A stretch of DNA of 64,000 nt, from assembly GCA_016721465.1 (NCBI GenBank), contig JADKIA010000028.1, positions 310,001 to 374,000 of the forward strand. The letters are read 5' to 3'. Below the pieces are notes generated by a model. The model was not told the origin of the DNA, ran no database searches, and was given only the letters and a program-made list of their open reading frames with translations. Shown in pieces: positions 9,718 to 19,900 of the stretch (position 1 is its first letter; every line of letters starts with the position of its first letter). Both the position numbers and the translations under genes were made by a program. This stretch comes from Ideonella sp. (GTDB lineage: Bacteria; Pseudomonadota; Gammaproteobacteria; Burkholderiales; Burkholderiaceae_C).

Positions 9718-10896
9718 ATGAGCGACAGCACTTACCTGGACTGGCCCTTCTTCGAGCCCCGACACCGCGAGCTGGCGCGCGCGCTCGACGCCTGGGCCAC
9801 GGAGCACATCGCGCAGGACCATGGGCACGATGTCGATGCCGAGTGCAAGGCCTTGGTCAAGCGATTGGGGCAGGGCGGTTGGCTCAGGCATGCGGTGGCC
9901 GGCACGGCCCATGGCGGCGCCAGCGACGTGATCGACACGCGCGCCATTTGCCTGATCCGCGAGACGTTGGGCCGCCATTCGGGCCTGGCCGATTTCGCCT
10001 TCGCCATGCAGGGCCTGGGCACCGGCGCCATCAGCCTCGCCGGCAGCGACGAGCAGAAGGCCCACTACCTGCCGCGCGTGGCACGCGGCGAGGCCATCGC
10101 GGCCTTTGCCCTGTCCGAGCCCGATGCGGGCTCCGACGTGGCGGCCATGGCCTGCACCGCGCGCATCGAGGGCGATCACTATGTGCTCGACGGCGAAAAG
10201 ACCTGGATCTCCAACGGCGGCATTGCCGACCAGTACGTCGTCTTCGCTCGCACGGGCGAGGCTGCGGGGGCGCGCGGCATCAGTGCCTTCATCGTCGACG
10301 CCGGCACACCCGGTTTCGAGATCGCCGAGCGCATCCAGGTGATGGCCCCGCACCCACTGGCGCGGCTGTGCTTCGACCAGTGCCGGATTTCGGCCAGCCG
10401 CCGCATCGGTGCACCGGGCGAAGGCTTCAAGATCGCGATGCGCTCGCTCGATGTGTTTCGCACCTCGGTGGCCGCGGCGGCGCTCGGCTTTGCACGCCGC
10501 GCACTCGACGAAGCGCTGCACCGCGCCACCACGCGCAGCATGTTCAAGGGCAAGCTGGCCGATTTCCAGATCACCCAGACCAAGCTGGCACAGATGGCCA
10601 CCACCATCGACTCGGCCGCCTTGCTCACTTACCGCGCCGCCTGGCAGCGCGACCAGGGGCAGGGCGTGACCAAGGAGGCTGCGATGGCCAAACTGGCGGC
10701 CACCGAGGGCGCCCAACAGGTGATCGACGCGGCCGTGCAGATGTGGGGCGGGCTGGGCGTGGTGAGCGAGCAGCCGGTGGAGCGGCTGTACCGCGAGATC
10801 CGTGCGCTGCGCATCTACGAGGGCGCCACCGAGGTGCAGCAACTGATCATCGGCCGCGAGCTCTTGCGCGAGTGGCCGGCGCGACAAGCAGCCTGA
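9718..10896 (+). CDS. Acyl-CoA dehydrogenase
   Basis: A 392-residue flavin-dependent acyl-CoA dehydrogenase. Signature blocks are FALSEPDAGSDVAAM, GEKTWISNGGIADQYVVFARTG and, at the C-terminus, MWGGLGVVSEQPVERLYREIRALRIYEGATEVQ, which holds the catalytic glutamate position (YEGATE) of the medium/short-chain and glutaryl-type subfamilies. It presumably introduces the double bond in a CoA thioester formed after ring opening of reduced 2-aminobenzoyl-CoA. It lies 80 bp after the hydratase and 44 bp before the ligase gene, so it belongs to the same operon. Confidence 0.88.
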   Translation: MSDSTYLDWPFFEPRHRELARALDAWATEHIAQDHGHDVDAECKALVKRLGQGGWLRHAVAGTAHGGASDVIDTRAICLIRETLGRHSGLADFAFAMQGLGTGAISLAGSDEQKAHYLPRVARGEAIAAFALSEPDAGSDVAAMACTARIEGDHYVLDGEKTWISNGGIADQYVVFARTGEAAGARGISAFIVDAGTPGFEIAERIQVMAPHPLARLCFDQCRISASRRIGAPGEGFKIAMRSLDVFRTSVAAAALGFARRALDEALHRATTRSMFKGKLADFQITQTKLAQMATTIDSAALLTYRAAWQRDQGQGVTKEAAMAKLAATEGAQQVIDAAVQMWGGLGVVSEQPVERLYREIRALRIYEGATEVQQLIIGRELLREWPARQAA

Positions 10897-10940
10897 GCGG
10901 CGCGCCTTGCACCCAACACTTTCGAATCCGGAGGATCGGC

Positions 10941-12554
10941 ATGGCCAGTGCCCACGTTGACACGTTCGCCCGCGACAACTTGCCGCCGCCCGCGCTTCAG
11001 CCGGAGTTCCTGTTCACGCTGCCGGAGTTGCAGTTTCCCGCCCAGCTGAACTGCGCCACCGAGCTGCTCGATGCGCGCGTGGCGGCTGGTGAGGGCGGCC
11101 GCACCTGCATCACCGCGCCTGGCGGCCTGCGCTGGACCTACGCCGACCTGCAGGCCCAGGCCAACCGCATCGCCAACGTCCTGGTCAATGACCTGGGCCT
11201 GGTGCCTGGCAACCGCGTGCTGCTGTCGGCGCCGAACAACCCGATGCTGGCGGCGGCCTGGTTCGGCGTCATCAAGGCCGGCGGCATTGCCGTGGCGACG
11301 ATGCCGCTGCTGCGCGCCAAGGAGCTCAAGCCAGTCATCGACAAGGCCCGCATCACGCATGCGCTGTGTGATCTTCGCCTGGCCGATGAGCTCAAGGCGG
11401 CGGCGGCCGCGCTGCCCATGCTGCGCCACATCCGCTACTTCAACGATGCCGGCCCCGATGGGCTGGAGGCGGCCATGGCGCGTCAGCCGGCCACCTTCAA
11501 CAACGTGGACACCGCCGCCGACGACACCTGCATCCTGGCCTTCACGTCGGGCACCACCGGTGTGCCCAAGGCCACCATGCATTTCCACCGCGACGTGATG
11601 GCCGCCTGCGCCTGCTGGCCGCGCCATGTGCTGCGCCCGCGCGCCGACGATGTGTTCATCGGCAGCCCGCCACTGGCCTTCACCTTCGGCCTGGGCGGCC
11701 TGCTGCTGTTCCCGATGGCGGTGGGTGCATCCACCGTGCTGCTCGAGAAGGCCTCGCCCGAGAACTTTCTAGAGGCCATCCGCGAGCATGGCGCCACCGT
11801 GCTCTTCACCGCGCCCACGTCCTATCGCGTGCTGGCGGCGCAGGGTGCGGCACTGAGGGGCACCACGCTGCGCCAATGTGTCTCGGCCGGCGAGGCCCTG
11901 CCCGCCGCCACGCGCGCGCTGTGGCGCGAGGCCACGGGCATCGAGCTGATCGACGGCATCGGCGCAACCGAACTGCTGCACATCTTCATCTCGGCCGACG
12001 AGGCCCATGCCCGGCCCGGCGCCACCGGCAAGGCCATACCAGGCTACGTGGCTTGCGTGTTGGGCGAGGACGGCCAACCCGTGCCCGCCGGCACCGTGGG
12101 CCGCCTGGCCGTGAAGGGCCCCACCGGCTGCCGCTATCTGGGCGACGAACGCCAGAAGAGCTACGTGCAGGACGGCTGGAACCTCACCGGCGACGCCTAC
12201 CTGATGGATGCCGACGGCTATTTCCACTACCAGTCGCGCACCGACGACATGATCATCAGCGCCGGCTACAACATCGCCGGCCCGGAGGTCGAGGGCGCGT
12301 TGCTGGCCCACCCCCAGGTGGCCGAGTGCGCGGTGATCGGTGTGCCCGATGCCGAGCGCGGCCAGATCGTCAAGGCTTTCGTCGTGCTGCGGCCCGACTC
12401 ACCCAGCGGCCCCGAGCAGGTGAAGGCGCTGCAGGATTTCGTCAAGCAGAGCATCGCACCCTACAAGTACCCCCGCGCGATCGAGTTCGTGGCCGACCTG
12501 CCGCGCACGGGTACCGGCAAGCTGCAGCGTTTCCGGCTGCGCGACCAGGGCTGA
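10941..12554 (+). CDS. 2-aminobenzoate-CoA ligase
   Basis: A 537-residue AMP-forming ligase of the benzoate-CoA ligase subfamily. Features include the ATP-binding loop FTSGTTGVPKAT (201 onward), the subfamily-typical start of the core (FPAQLNCATELLD), GYNIAGPEVEGALLAHPQVAECAV in the hinge/C-domain, and LPRTGTGKLQRF with the catalytic lysine. GGAGGA lies 6 bp ahead of the ATG at 10941. It makes the CoA thioester that the monooxygenase/reductase at the operon start uses, so the operon encodes both entry and ring attack. Benzoate-CoA ligase is the alternative; the neighbouring aminobenzoyl-CoA enzyme and tryptophan dioxygenase argue for anthranilate. Confidence 0.85.
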   Translation: MASAHVDTFARDNLPPPALQPEFLFTLPELQFPAQLNCATELLDARVAAGEGGRTCITAPGGLRWTYADLQAQANRIANVLVNDLGLVPGNRVLLSAPNNPMLAAAWFGVIKAGGIAVATMPLLRAKELKPVIDKARITHALCDLRLADELKAAAAALPMLRHIRYFNDAGPDGLEAAMARQPATFNNVDTAADDTCILAFTSGTTGVPKATMHFHRDVMAACACWPRHVLRPRADDVFIGSPPLAFTFGLGGLLLFPMAVGASTVLLEKASPENFLEAIREHGATVLFTAPTSYRVLAAQGAALRGTTLRQCVSAGEALPAATRALWREATGIELIDGIGATELLHIFISADEAHARPGATGKAIPGYVACVLGEDGQPVPAGTVGRLAVKGPTGCRYLGDERQKSYVQDGWNLTGDAYLMDADGYFHYQSRTDDMIISAGYNIAGPEVEGALLAHPQVAECAVIGVPDAERGQIVKAFVVLRPDSPSGPEQVKALQDFVKQSIAPYKYPRAIEFVADLPRTGTGKLQRFRLRDQG

Positions 12555-12593
12555 GCGCGCAGGCCCACCTTCACTCCATCCGAGACCTCGACC

Positions 12594-12992
12594 ATGACCA
12601 TGAACCTCCTGCTTCCGCCCGGCTGGCCGCGCCCCAAGGGCTACTCCAACGGTGTTGCCGTGCGCGGCCGGCAGGTCTTCGTGGCCGGCATGATCGGCTG
12701 GGACGGCCAGTGCCAGTTCCACACCGACGACTTTGCCGACCAGGTGCGCCAGGCGCTGCACAACGTGGTGGCGGTGTTGGCCGAGGGCGGTGCCAAGCCC
12801 GAGCACATCGTGCGCATGACCTGGTACGTGACCGACAAGCGCGAGTACCTGGCCGCCGGCAAGGCCGTGGGCCAGGCCTACCGCGAGATCATCGGCAGCT
12901 ACAACGCGGTGATGACCGCGGTGCAGGTGGTGGCACTGATCGAGGACCGCGCCAAGGTCGAGATCGAAGTGACCGCGGTGGTGCCGGACTGA
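12594..12992 (+). CDS. RidA family (YjgF/YER057c/UK114) protein
   Basis: A 132-residue RidA-type protein. RidA proteins hydrolyse reactive enamine/imine intermediates to ketones and ammonia. Here the Arg in DRAKVEIEVTAVVPD, the region that carries the catalytic arginine in active members, is present, along with VFVAGMIGWD and the QVRQALHNVVAVLAEGGA helix. In this operon it could deaminate the 2-amino-enoyl intermediates left after ring reduction of 2-aminobenzoyl-CoA; that role is inferred from chemistry and position. A second ATG lies two codons downstream. It follows the ligase by 39 bp. Confidence 0.85.
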   Translation: MTMNLLLPPGWPRPKGYSNGVAVRGRQVFVAGMIGWDGQCQFHTDDFADQVRQALHNVVAVLAEGGAKPEHIVRMTWYVTDKREYLAAGKAVGQAYREIIGSYNAVMTAVQVVALIEDRAKVEIEVTAVVPD

Positions 12993-13008
12993 GCGGCAGG
13001 TGTCCACC

Positions 13009-13881
13009 ATGGTCTCGCTGTACCGCGATTTCACCGAGCAGGCGCAGATCGACGCCGAGTACAACCCTTCACTGAAGGTGGCCGATCCGGCGGCCGAGAT
13101 GCGGCACTTCGTCCAGCGCAGTGCGCTGGCCCGGCAGCAACTGCGCTGCGTGCTCGACGTGCCCTACGGCGCCACACTGGCCGAGACGCTGGACATCTTT
13201 CCGGCCGCGCAGGCCGACGCGCCGGTGTTCGTGTTTCTCCATGGCGGCTATTGGCGTGCGTTGGGCAGCAAGGACTTCAGCTGTGTGGCGCTGGGCTTGC
13301 AGGCGCTGGGCATCACCACGGTCGTCGTGAACTACGCGTTGTGCCCGCAAGTGACGATCGACGAGATCACGCGCCAGTGCCGCGCGGCCGTGGCCTGGGT
13401 GCTGCGCCACATCGGTGAGCATGGCGGTGACCCGATGCGGGTTGCCCTTGGCGGCCATTCCGCCGGCGGCCACCTCACGGCGATGTGCCTGCAAACCGCT
13501 TGGGCTGAAGACTACGGCCTGGCCAACGACCCGCTGGCCGCGGCCGTGCTCGTGAGCGGCCTGTACGACCTGGCGCCCCTGCGCTACAGCTACCTGCAGC
13601 CCATGATCCAGCTGCACGATGGCCTCATCCACCGCAACTCACCGGCCTTCACGGTGCGGCCCTGCGCCACGCCGATCTGGGTGACCTGGGGTGGTGGCGA
13701 GTCGGCCGAGTTCGCGCGCCAGTCCAGGACCTATCACGATGCATGGGTGGCCCGTGGCAACGCGTCGGAGCTGAGCGCCCTGGGCGGCGCCCATCACTTC
13801 AACGCCATCCATGGCTTCGAAGACCCGCAAAGCGCCTTGGCCCGGTGGCTGGCGCGGCATCTGCAATTGACCATGGCGTGA
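13009..13881 (+). CDS. Alpha/beta hydrolase, arylformamidase-like
   Basis: A 290-residue alpha/beta hydrolase of the type found in animal and some bacterial kynurenine formamidases. The oxyanion motif HGGYW and the nucleophile elbow GGHSAGGH are seen, as is a late GGAHHFNAIHGFEDP segment that supplies the catalytic histidine. ATG at 13009 has AGG 8 bp ahead; GTG at 13000 is an in-frame alternative adding three residues. Placed between a RidA protein and tryptophan 2,3-dioxygenase (13 bp downstream), it most likely hydrolyses N-formylkynurenine to kynurenine, replacing the unrelated metal-dependent KynB usual in Burkholderiales. Substrate is inferred from context. Confidence 0.8.
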   Translation: MVSLYRDFTEQAQIDAEYNPSLKVADPAAEMRHFVQRSALARQQLRCVLDVPYGATLAETLDIFPAAQADAPVFVFLHGGYWRALGSKDFSCVALGLQALGITTVVVNYALCPQVTIDEITRQCRAAVAWVLRHIGEHGGDPMRVALGGHSAGGHLTAMCLQTAWAEDYGLANDPLAAAVLVSGLYDLAPLRYSYLQPMIQLHDGLIHRNSPAFTVRPCATPIWVTWGGGESAEFARQSRTYHDAWVARGNASELSALGGAHHFNAIHGFEDPQSALARWLARHLQLTMA

Positions 13882-13894
13882 AGGAGCACCCGCG

Positions 13895-14746
13895 ATGAGC
13901 ATCGACAAGCCCGCCCCCGAGCAGATCGTCAGCGAGGAAGGTGCCAAGCTCGACTTCAGCCGCGACATGAGCTATGGCGACTATCTGCACCTGGACGCCA
14001 TCCTGCAAGCGCAACACCCGCTGTCACCCGCGCATGACGAGATGCTGTTCATCGTGCAGCACCAGACCAGCGAGCTGTGGATGAAGCTGATGCTGCACGA
14101 GTTGGGCGCGGCGATGCGCTGCCTGGCGGCCGATGATCTGCACCCCGCCTTCAAGATGCTGGCCCGCGTGAGCCGCATCATGGAACAGCTGGTGAGCGCA
14201 TGGACCGTGCTGTCCACGATGACTCCGCCCGAGTACTCGGCCATCCGCCCGTACCTGGCCAATTCCAGCGGCTTTCAGAGTGCGCAGTACCGATGCATCG
14301 AGTTCGCGCTGGGCAACAAGAACGCGGCCATGCTCAAGCCGCACGCACACCAGCCCGCCCTGCTGGCCATGGTGCAGGCCGCCTGGCGCGCCCCGTCGCT
14401 GTACGACCTGAGCCTGCAGATGATGGCGCGCCGCGGCCTGGCCGTGCCTGCCGATCACCTGCAGCGCGACTGGACCCTGGCCTACGAGGCCAGCGATGGC
14501 GTGGAGCAGGCCTGGCTCCAGGTCTACCGCGACCCCAAGGCGCATTGGGACCTGTACCAGCTGGGCGAGAAACTCACCGATCTCGAGGACGCGTTTCGGC
14601 TTTGGCGCTTCCGCCACCTGACCACCGTGGAGCGGGTGATCGGCTTCAAGCGCGGCACCGGTGGCACCGGTGGCGTGAGCTACCTGCGCAAGATGCTGGA
14701 CGTGGTGCTGTTCCCCGAGCTGTGGCGGCTGCGCACGGACCTGTGA
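13895..14746 (+). CDS. kynA: Tryptophan 2,3-dioxygenase
   Basis: A 283-residue haem dioxygenase that opens the indole ring of tryptophan to N-formylkynurenine. Family signatures are SYGDYLHLDAIL, FIVQHQTSELWMKLMLHE (with the active-site histidine), SGFQSAQYRCIEF and the haem-side FRHLTTVERVIGFKRGTGGTGGVSYLR. Length equals that of Ralstonia and Xanthomonas homologues. AAGGAG precedes the start. It is the last gene of the operon, and makes the substrate for the hydrolase immediately upstream. Its clustering with 2-aminobenzoyl-CoA genes indicates that anthranilate is derived from tryptophan here. Confidence 0.95.
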   Translation: MSIDKPAPEQIVSEEGAKLDFSRDMSYGDYLHLDAILQAQHPLSPAHDEMLFIVQHQTSELWMKLMLHELGAAMRCLAADDLHPAFKMLARVSRIMEQLVSAWTVLSTMTPPEYSAIRPYLANSSGFQSAQYRCIEFALGNKNAAMLKPHAHQPALLAMVQAAWRAPSLYDLSLQMMARRGLAVPADHLQRDWTLAYEASDGVEQAWLQVYRDPKAHWDLYQLGEKLTDLEDAFRLWRFRHLTTVERVIGFKRGTGGTGGVSYLRKMLDVVLFPELWRLRTDL

Positions 14747-14778
14747 GCGCGCGTTCGCACTGCGCTTGCCGGCGGTCA

Positions 14779-14818
14779 GCTGACGAACAGCGTCCCTGGG
14801 ACGCCTTGCCGCGTCAGC
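14779..14818. terminator. Nested hairpin between converging genes
   Basis: Outer arms GCTGACG (14779-14785) and CGTCAGC (14812-14818) enclose an inner stem GCGTCCC (14790-14796) facing GGGACGC (14798-14804). Located 32 bp after kynA and ahead of the sppA 3' end, it could end transcription from both sides. No T-run follows, so it is not a textbook intrinsic terminator. Confidence 0.45.
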
Positions 14819-14870
14819 GCTGCAGGATCTCCAGCGCGCGGTCCATTGCCGCCATGCGTCGCTGCGCTTC

Positions 14871-14975
14871 ATACCGACTTGCATTCAACGCGCCAACTTC
14901 GTTGCTTCGCGTTGCCGTGCCACAGCACTGTCTGCGGCTTCGCGCCTATTTGTCGCATTGACTGCAAATCGGTAT
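14871..14975. repeat. MITE-like element with imperfect terminal inverted repeats
   Basis: ATACCGACTTGCATTCA at the left end and TGACTGCAAATCGGTAT at the right end pair at 15 of 17 positions in inverted orientation. The 71-bp interior is non-coding and contains shorter inverted pieces such as GGCTTCGCGCC. The size, AT-richer ends and intergenic position fit a small non-autonomous element or a REP-like sequence. No target-site duplication is obvious. Confidence 0.4.
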
Positions 14976-15054
14976 CAGCGCTCGGGAGATGCCCCGCGTG
15001 AAGAGGCCGGGGGCGATTTCGCTGCTGGGCATGGCTCGGCGCGGCGCCTCAGCC

Positions 15055-16950
15055 TCAGGGCGCGCCGCAAAGGCAGTGAACGATCGCGGTGTAGGGCAGG
15101 CGCTGCTCGATCAGATCGGTCAGCCAGGCCATGTCTTGTTGCCAGCCGGGCAGGGCGGCATCGGCCAGGGCGGCTGCGGGGCCGGCGGCACGGCGCGTGG
15201 CCTGCTGTGCCATGGCGTCCACCTGAGCCTGCCAGGGCGCCAGCATTTCAGCGTCCACGCCGAGCAGGCTCATCAGGCGGATGAGTTTGCCGGGATCGCG
15301 CTCGATGTAGCGCACGCGGTAGCCCGGCTCGAGCTTTGCGCGCTTGGCTGCCGAATCCAGGGCATCGCGGTAGCTGCCCGTGCGGTCCACCAGGCCGCGC
15401 TCCAGCGCCTGCGTGCCGGTCCAGACCCGGCCTTGCGCCACGACGTCGATCTTCTCGGGCGTGGTCTTGCGTGCGGCCGCCGCCTTGGAGATGAAATCGG
15501 AGTAGGTGTGGCCGATGGCACTTTGCACCACCGAGGCAAAGCGCGGATCCAGCGGCCTGCGTGGGTCGTAGGCATTGGCCAGCCAGGTCGTTGCATGGCC
15601 TTCGGTGTGAATGGACAGCTTGTCCATCAGGCCGCTGGCCGTGGGCAGCATGCCGAACACGCCGATCGAGCCGGTGACCGTGGCCGGGTCGGCAATCACC
15701 TCGTCGGCCGCCATGGCGATCCAGTAGCCGCCCGAAGCGGCCACGTCGCCCATGGACACGACCACCGGCTTGCCGGCCTGGCGGGTGAGCTCCAGCTCGC
15801 GCCGCACCAGCTCGCTTGCGAACGCACTGCCGCCGGGCGATCGCACCCGCAGCACGATGGCCTTGATGGTCTTGTCCTCGCGCGCCTTGCGCACCAGCTC
15901 GGCGGTGGATCGCCCGCCGATGCGTCCCGGGTGGGCGTCGCCATCGACGATGTCACCCTCGGCCACGAGCACGCCCACCGCATCACCGCCATGCGGGGTC
16001 TTCAGCCGCGCCAGGTAGTCGCCGAAGCCCACCTGGCGGAAGCTGCCGGAATGCTCGTCCTTGGCACCACGCTCGATGAGCAGGGCGCGCAGCTCGTCGC
16101 TGGTCTTCAGGCCGTCGAGCAGCTTGGCATCGAGTGCCACCTGGGCAGCGTTGCCACCGGCCGCGGCCAGCAGCTCTGGCAGCCGGGCAATGCCCTCGGC
16201 CACGCTGCCGGCGGGCAGCCTGCGCGCCTTCTCCACCGCGCCGGTGTATTGGGCCCACAGGGCGTCGTAGAGCGAGGCGTCGGATTCGAGCGTCTCCTTG
16301 GACGGTCCGTTGGCGAAATAGGGCTCGCCGAAGTTCTTGTACTTGCCCATGCGCACCACGTTGGCGCTGACGCCCAGGCGCTCGAAGGCGTCCAGGTAGT
16401 AGTTGCGCAGGCGCCCGTAGCCGGTGATCTGCAGCACCCCCATCGGGTGCATGTACACCTCGTCGGCGGCGCTGGCCACCAGGTATTGGCGTTGGTCGTA
16501 GTGCGAGCTCCAGGCCACCACCTTCTTCTGGCTGCCGGCCTTGAAGCGCCCGATGGCCAACGTGGCTTCGCGCAGATTGGGCAGGCCGGCACCGGCAAAT
16601 CCATCCAGCATGAGCAGCACGCTGGCAATGTGCTCGTCCTTCGCAGCCGCGTCGAGCACGGCGATCAGGTCGCGCAACAGCACCTGCTCGTTGGCTTGGC
16701 CCTTCACCTGTTGCAAGGCCTGATCGCGGGCGCTGCCGGATCGTTGCTCGACCAGCGGGCCGCGCAGATCGAGCACCAGTACGGTCTGGTTCTGCAGCTT
16801 GGGCGGGCCACCACGCAGCCAGCCGAACAGCAGCACCGCAGCGATCAGCAGGAACAGCAGGTTGAGCATCAGCCGCCGGCTGCCATCGATCAGCCACCAC
16901 AGGGTGCCGAAGAAGCCGCGGCGCGGGCGGGTGGTGGAGTCGTTGCTCAT
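15055..16950 (-). CDS. sppA: Signal peptide peptidase SppA (long, 67-kDa type)
   Basis: A 631-residue inner-membrane serine protease that degrades cleaved signal peptides. One transmembrane helix lies near residues 28-46 (LMLNLLFLLIAAVLLFGW). Two ClpP/crotonase-like halves follow, as in the Escherichia coli-type enzyme. The C-terminal half carries the nucleophile motif RSPGGSAFASELV and the ASGGYWIAMAADEVIADPATVTGSIGVFG segment; the general-base lysine is expected in the N-terminal half. The start codon shares bases with the mfd stop (ATGA overlap), so the two genes are translationally coupled. Length agrees with the family. Confidence 0.92.
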   Translation of the reverse strand: MSNDSTTRPRRGFFGTLWWLIDGSRRLMLNLLFLLIAAVLLFGWLRGGPPKLQNQTVLVLDLRGPLVEQRSGSARDQALQQVKGQANEQVLLRDLIAVLDAAAKDEHIASVLLMLDGFAGAGLPNLREATLAIGRFKAGSQKKVVAWSSHYDQRQYLVASAADEVYMHPMGVLQITGYGRLRNYYLDAFERLGVSANVVRMGKYKNFGEPYFANGPSKETLESDASLYDALWAQYTGAVEKARRLPAGSVAEGIARLPELLAAAGGNAAQVALDAKLLDGLKTSDELRALLIERGAKDEHSGSFRQVGFGDYLARLKTPHGGDAVGVLVAEGDIVDGDAHPGRIGGRSTAELVRKAREDKTIKAIVLRVRSPGGSAFASELVRRELELTRQAGKPVVVSMGDVAASGGYWIAMAADEVIADPATVTGSIGVFGMLPTASGLMDKLSIHTEGHATTWLANAYDPRRPLDPRFASVVQSAIGHTYSDFISKAAAARKTTPEKIDVVAQGRVWTGTQALERGLVDRTGSYRDALDSAAKRAKLEPGYRVRYIERDPGKLIRLMSLLGVDAEMLAPWQAQVDAMAQQATRRAAGPAAALADAALPGWQQDMAWLTDLIEQRLPYTAIVHCLCGAP

Positions 16951-19900
16951 GGCCTGGATTCCTTGGTATCCCTGGGCACCGGCGTGCCCAGCGACCTGAG
17001 TACATCACGAACCAGGTGCGCCCGCCCGGCAGGCTCATCGATGGCCCGGTCGATGCGCAGCTTGTCGTTGCCCGCCAGTTTGATGGCCTTGTTCTTCTGC
17101 ACCAGCTCGATGATGCGCATCGGGTCGATCGGCGGGTTGGGCCTGAAGACGATGTTCATCAGCTTGGGGCCGGCGTCGATCTTGGCCACGCCGTAGGGCT
17201 TGGCCAGCACACGCAGGCGGTGCGTGTCGAACAGCGTCTGGCCCTGCGCCGGCAGCTTGCCGAAGCGGTCGGTGATCTCTTCGAGCAGCCCGTCGAGCTG
17301 CTCGGCCTTGCTCACCGTGGCCAGGCGCTTGTACAGGTTCAGCCGCACGTGCACGTCGCCGCAGTAGCTGTCGGGCAGCAGCGCGGGTGCGTGCAGGTTG
17401 ATCTCGGTGGCGCCGCCAAACACGCCGGTGGGCGAGAGCAGGTCGGGTTCGCGGCCGGCCTTGAGTGCGCTGACCGCCTCGCCGAGCATGTCGTTGTAGA
17501 GCTGGAAGCCCACCTCCATCATGTTGCCGCTCTGGTGCTCGCCCAGCACCTCGCCGGCGCCGCGGATCTCCAGGTCGTGCATGGCCAGGTAGAAGCCCGA
17601 GCCCAGCTCTTCCATGCTCTGGATCGCGTCCAGCCGCAGCTGGGCCTGCTTGGTCAGCGTCTCGGTGTCGGGCACCAGCAGGTAGGCGTAGGCCTGGTGG
17701 TGGCTGCGGCCCACGCGCCCGCGCAGCTGGTGCAACTGCGCCAGGCCGAACTTGTCGGCGCGACTCATGACGATGGTGTTGGCGGTGGGCACGTCGATGC
17801 CGGTCTCGATGATGGTGGAGCACAGCAGCAGGTTGTGGCGCTGGGCCACGAAGTCGCGCATCACCGATTCCAGCTCGCGCTCGGGCATCTGGCCGTGGGC
17901 GATGGCGATGCGCGCTTCGGGCAGCAGCTCGACCAGGCGGTCGCGCCGCGCCGCAATGGTCTCCACCTCGTTGTGCAGGAAGTAGACCTGGCCGCCGCGC
18001 TTCAACTCGCGCAGCACGGCCTCGCGGATCACCGAATTGCCCTCGCTGCGCACGAAGGTCTTGATGGCCAGGCGGCGTTGCGGCGCCGTCGCAATGACGC
18101 TCAGATCGCGCAGGCCCTCGAGCGCCATGCCCAGCGTGCGCGGGATCGGCGTGGCGGTGAGCGTGAGCACGTCCACCTCGGCGCGCATGGCCTTGATGGC
18201 CTCCTTGTGGCGCACACCGAAGCGGTGCTCCTCGTCGATGATCAGCAGGCCCAGGCGCTTGTACTTGATGTCGGCCGACAGCAGCTTGTGCGTGCCGACG
18301 ACGATGTCCACCGTGCCGTCGGCCATGCCTTCGAGCGCTTGCTTCACTTCCTTGGGCGAGCGGAAGCGCGACAGCTCGGCGATCTTCACCGGCCACTTGC
18401 CGAAGCGGTCGACCAGGGTCTGGTAGTGCTGCTCGGCCAGCAGCGTGGTGGGCGCGAGGATGGCCACCTGCTTGCCACCCGTGCACGGCGACGAAGGCGG
18501 CCCGCAGCGCGACCTCGGTCTTGCCGAAGCCGACGTCGCCGCAGATCAGGCGGTCCATCGGGCGGGGGGACACCATGTCCTGGATCACGGCGTGGATCGC
18601 GGCACGCTGGTCGGGGGTTTCTTCGAAGCCGAAACTCGCCGCAAATGCTTCGTAGTCGTGCGGCGAGAAGCGGTGCGCGAAGCCTTCCCGCGCAGCCCGG
18701 CGGGCGTACAGGTTGAGCAGCTCCGCGGCCACGTCGCGCACCTGCTCGGCGGCCTTGCGCTTGGCCTTTTCCCACTGGCCCGAGCCCAGCCGGTGCAGGG
18801 TGGCCTCTTCGGCGCTGACGCCGGTGTAACGGCTGATCAGGTGCAATTGCGACACCGGCACGTACAGCGTGGCCTTGTCCGCGTATTCCAGGTGCAGGAA
18901 CTCCGAGGCACCCTCGCCGATGTCGATGTTGATCAGCCCGAGATACCGGCCGATGCCGTGGTTGCTGTGCACGACCGGGTCACCGATCTTCAGCTCCGAC
19001 AGGTCCTTGATCAGCGCGTCGACGTTGCTGGTCTGCTCTTGCTTGCGGCGGCGGCGGGCTTGCGGCGAGCTGGCAAAGAGCTCGGTCTCGGTGATGAACT
19101 GGATGGCCGTGTTGGCTTCTGGCTCGTGCCAGAAGAAGCCCGCCGCCAGTGGCGCCGCGGTGATCGCGAATTTCTCGTCGCTGGCCTCGAACTCGGCCAG
19201 CGTGGCCACGCTCGGTGGCGAGATCCTGTGATCGCGCAGCATCTCCAACAGGCTTTCGCGCCGGCCGTCGCTCTCGGCCACGATCAGCACGCGGTGCGGC
19301 GTGGTGTCCAGGTGTTTGCCGAAGGCTGCGAGCGGCTCGGTGGCACTGCGGTCGGCCGAAACGTCGGGCAGGGGCCGGGCCCAAGCGACGGGCTCGTTGC
19401 CTTTCAGGATCAAGGAGGCATGGCGATGGGCATTGCCGAAGAACTCATCGCTGCGCTGGAAGATGTCGTCCGGCGCCAGCACGGGTCGGTCCTTGTCGGC
19501 GCTGATGAAGCGGTGGCGCTCGCGGGTGTCGACCCAGAAGCGCTCGAGCGCCGCATCCACCTCGCCGTGCAGCACCAGCATCGCCTGGGGCCCGAGGTAG
19601 TCGAAGATCGTGGCGGTCTGGTCGAAGAACAGCGGCAGGTAGTACTCGATGCCGGCCGTGGCGATGCCTTGCGCGATGTCCTTGTAGATGCGGCTCTTGG
19701 TCGGGTCGCCCTCGAGCTTTTCGCGCCAACGCGCGCGGAAGGTCGTGCGCGCCGCCTCGTCCATCGGGAATTCGCGGCCAGGCAACAGGCGCACCTCGGG
19801 CACGGGGTAGAGGCTGCGCTGGCTGTCGGGATCGAAGGTGCGGATCGAATCGACCTCGTTGTCGAAAAGGTCCACGCGGTACGGCACCGGCGAGCCCATC

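Larger units (their letters stand above)
14747..15054. other. Convergent intergenic region (kynA / sppA)
   Basis: No coding region seen in these 308 bp. It holds a nested hairpin near the kynA end and a 105-bp element with imperfect terminal inverted repeats, described separately. Confidence 0.6.
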
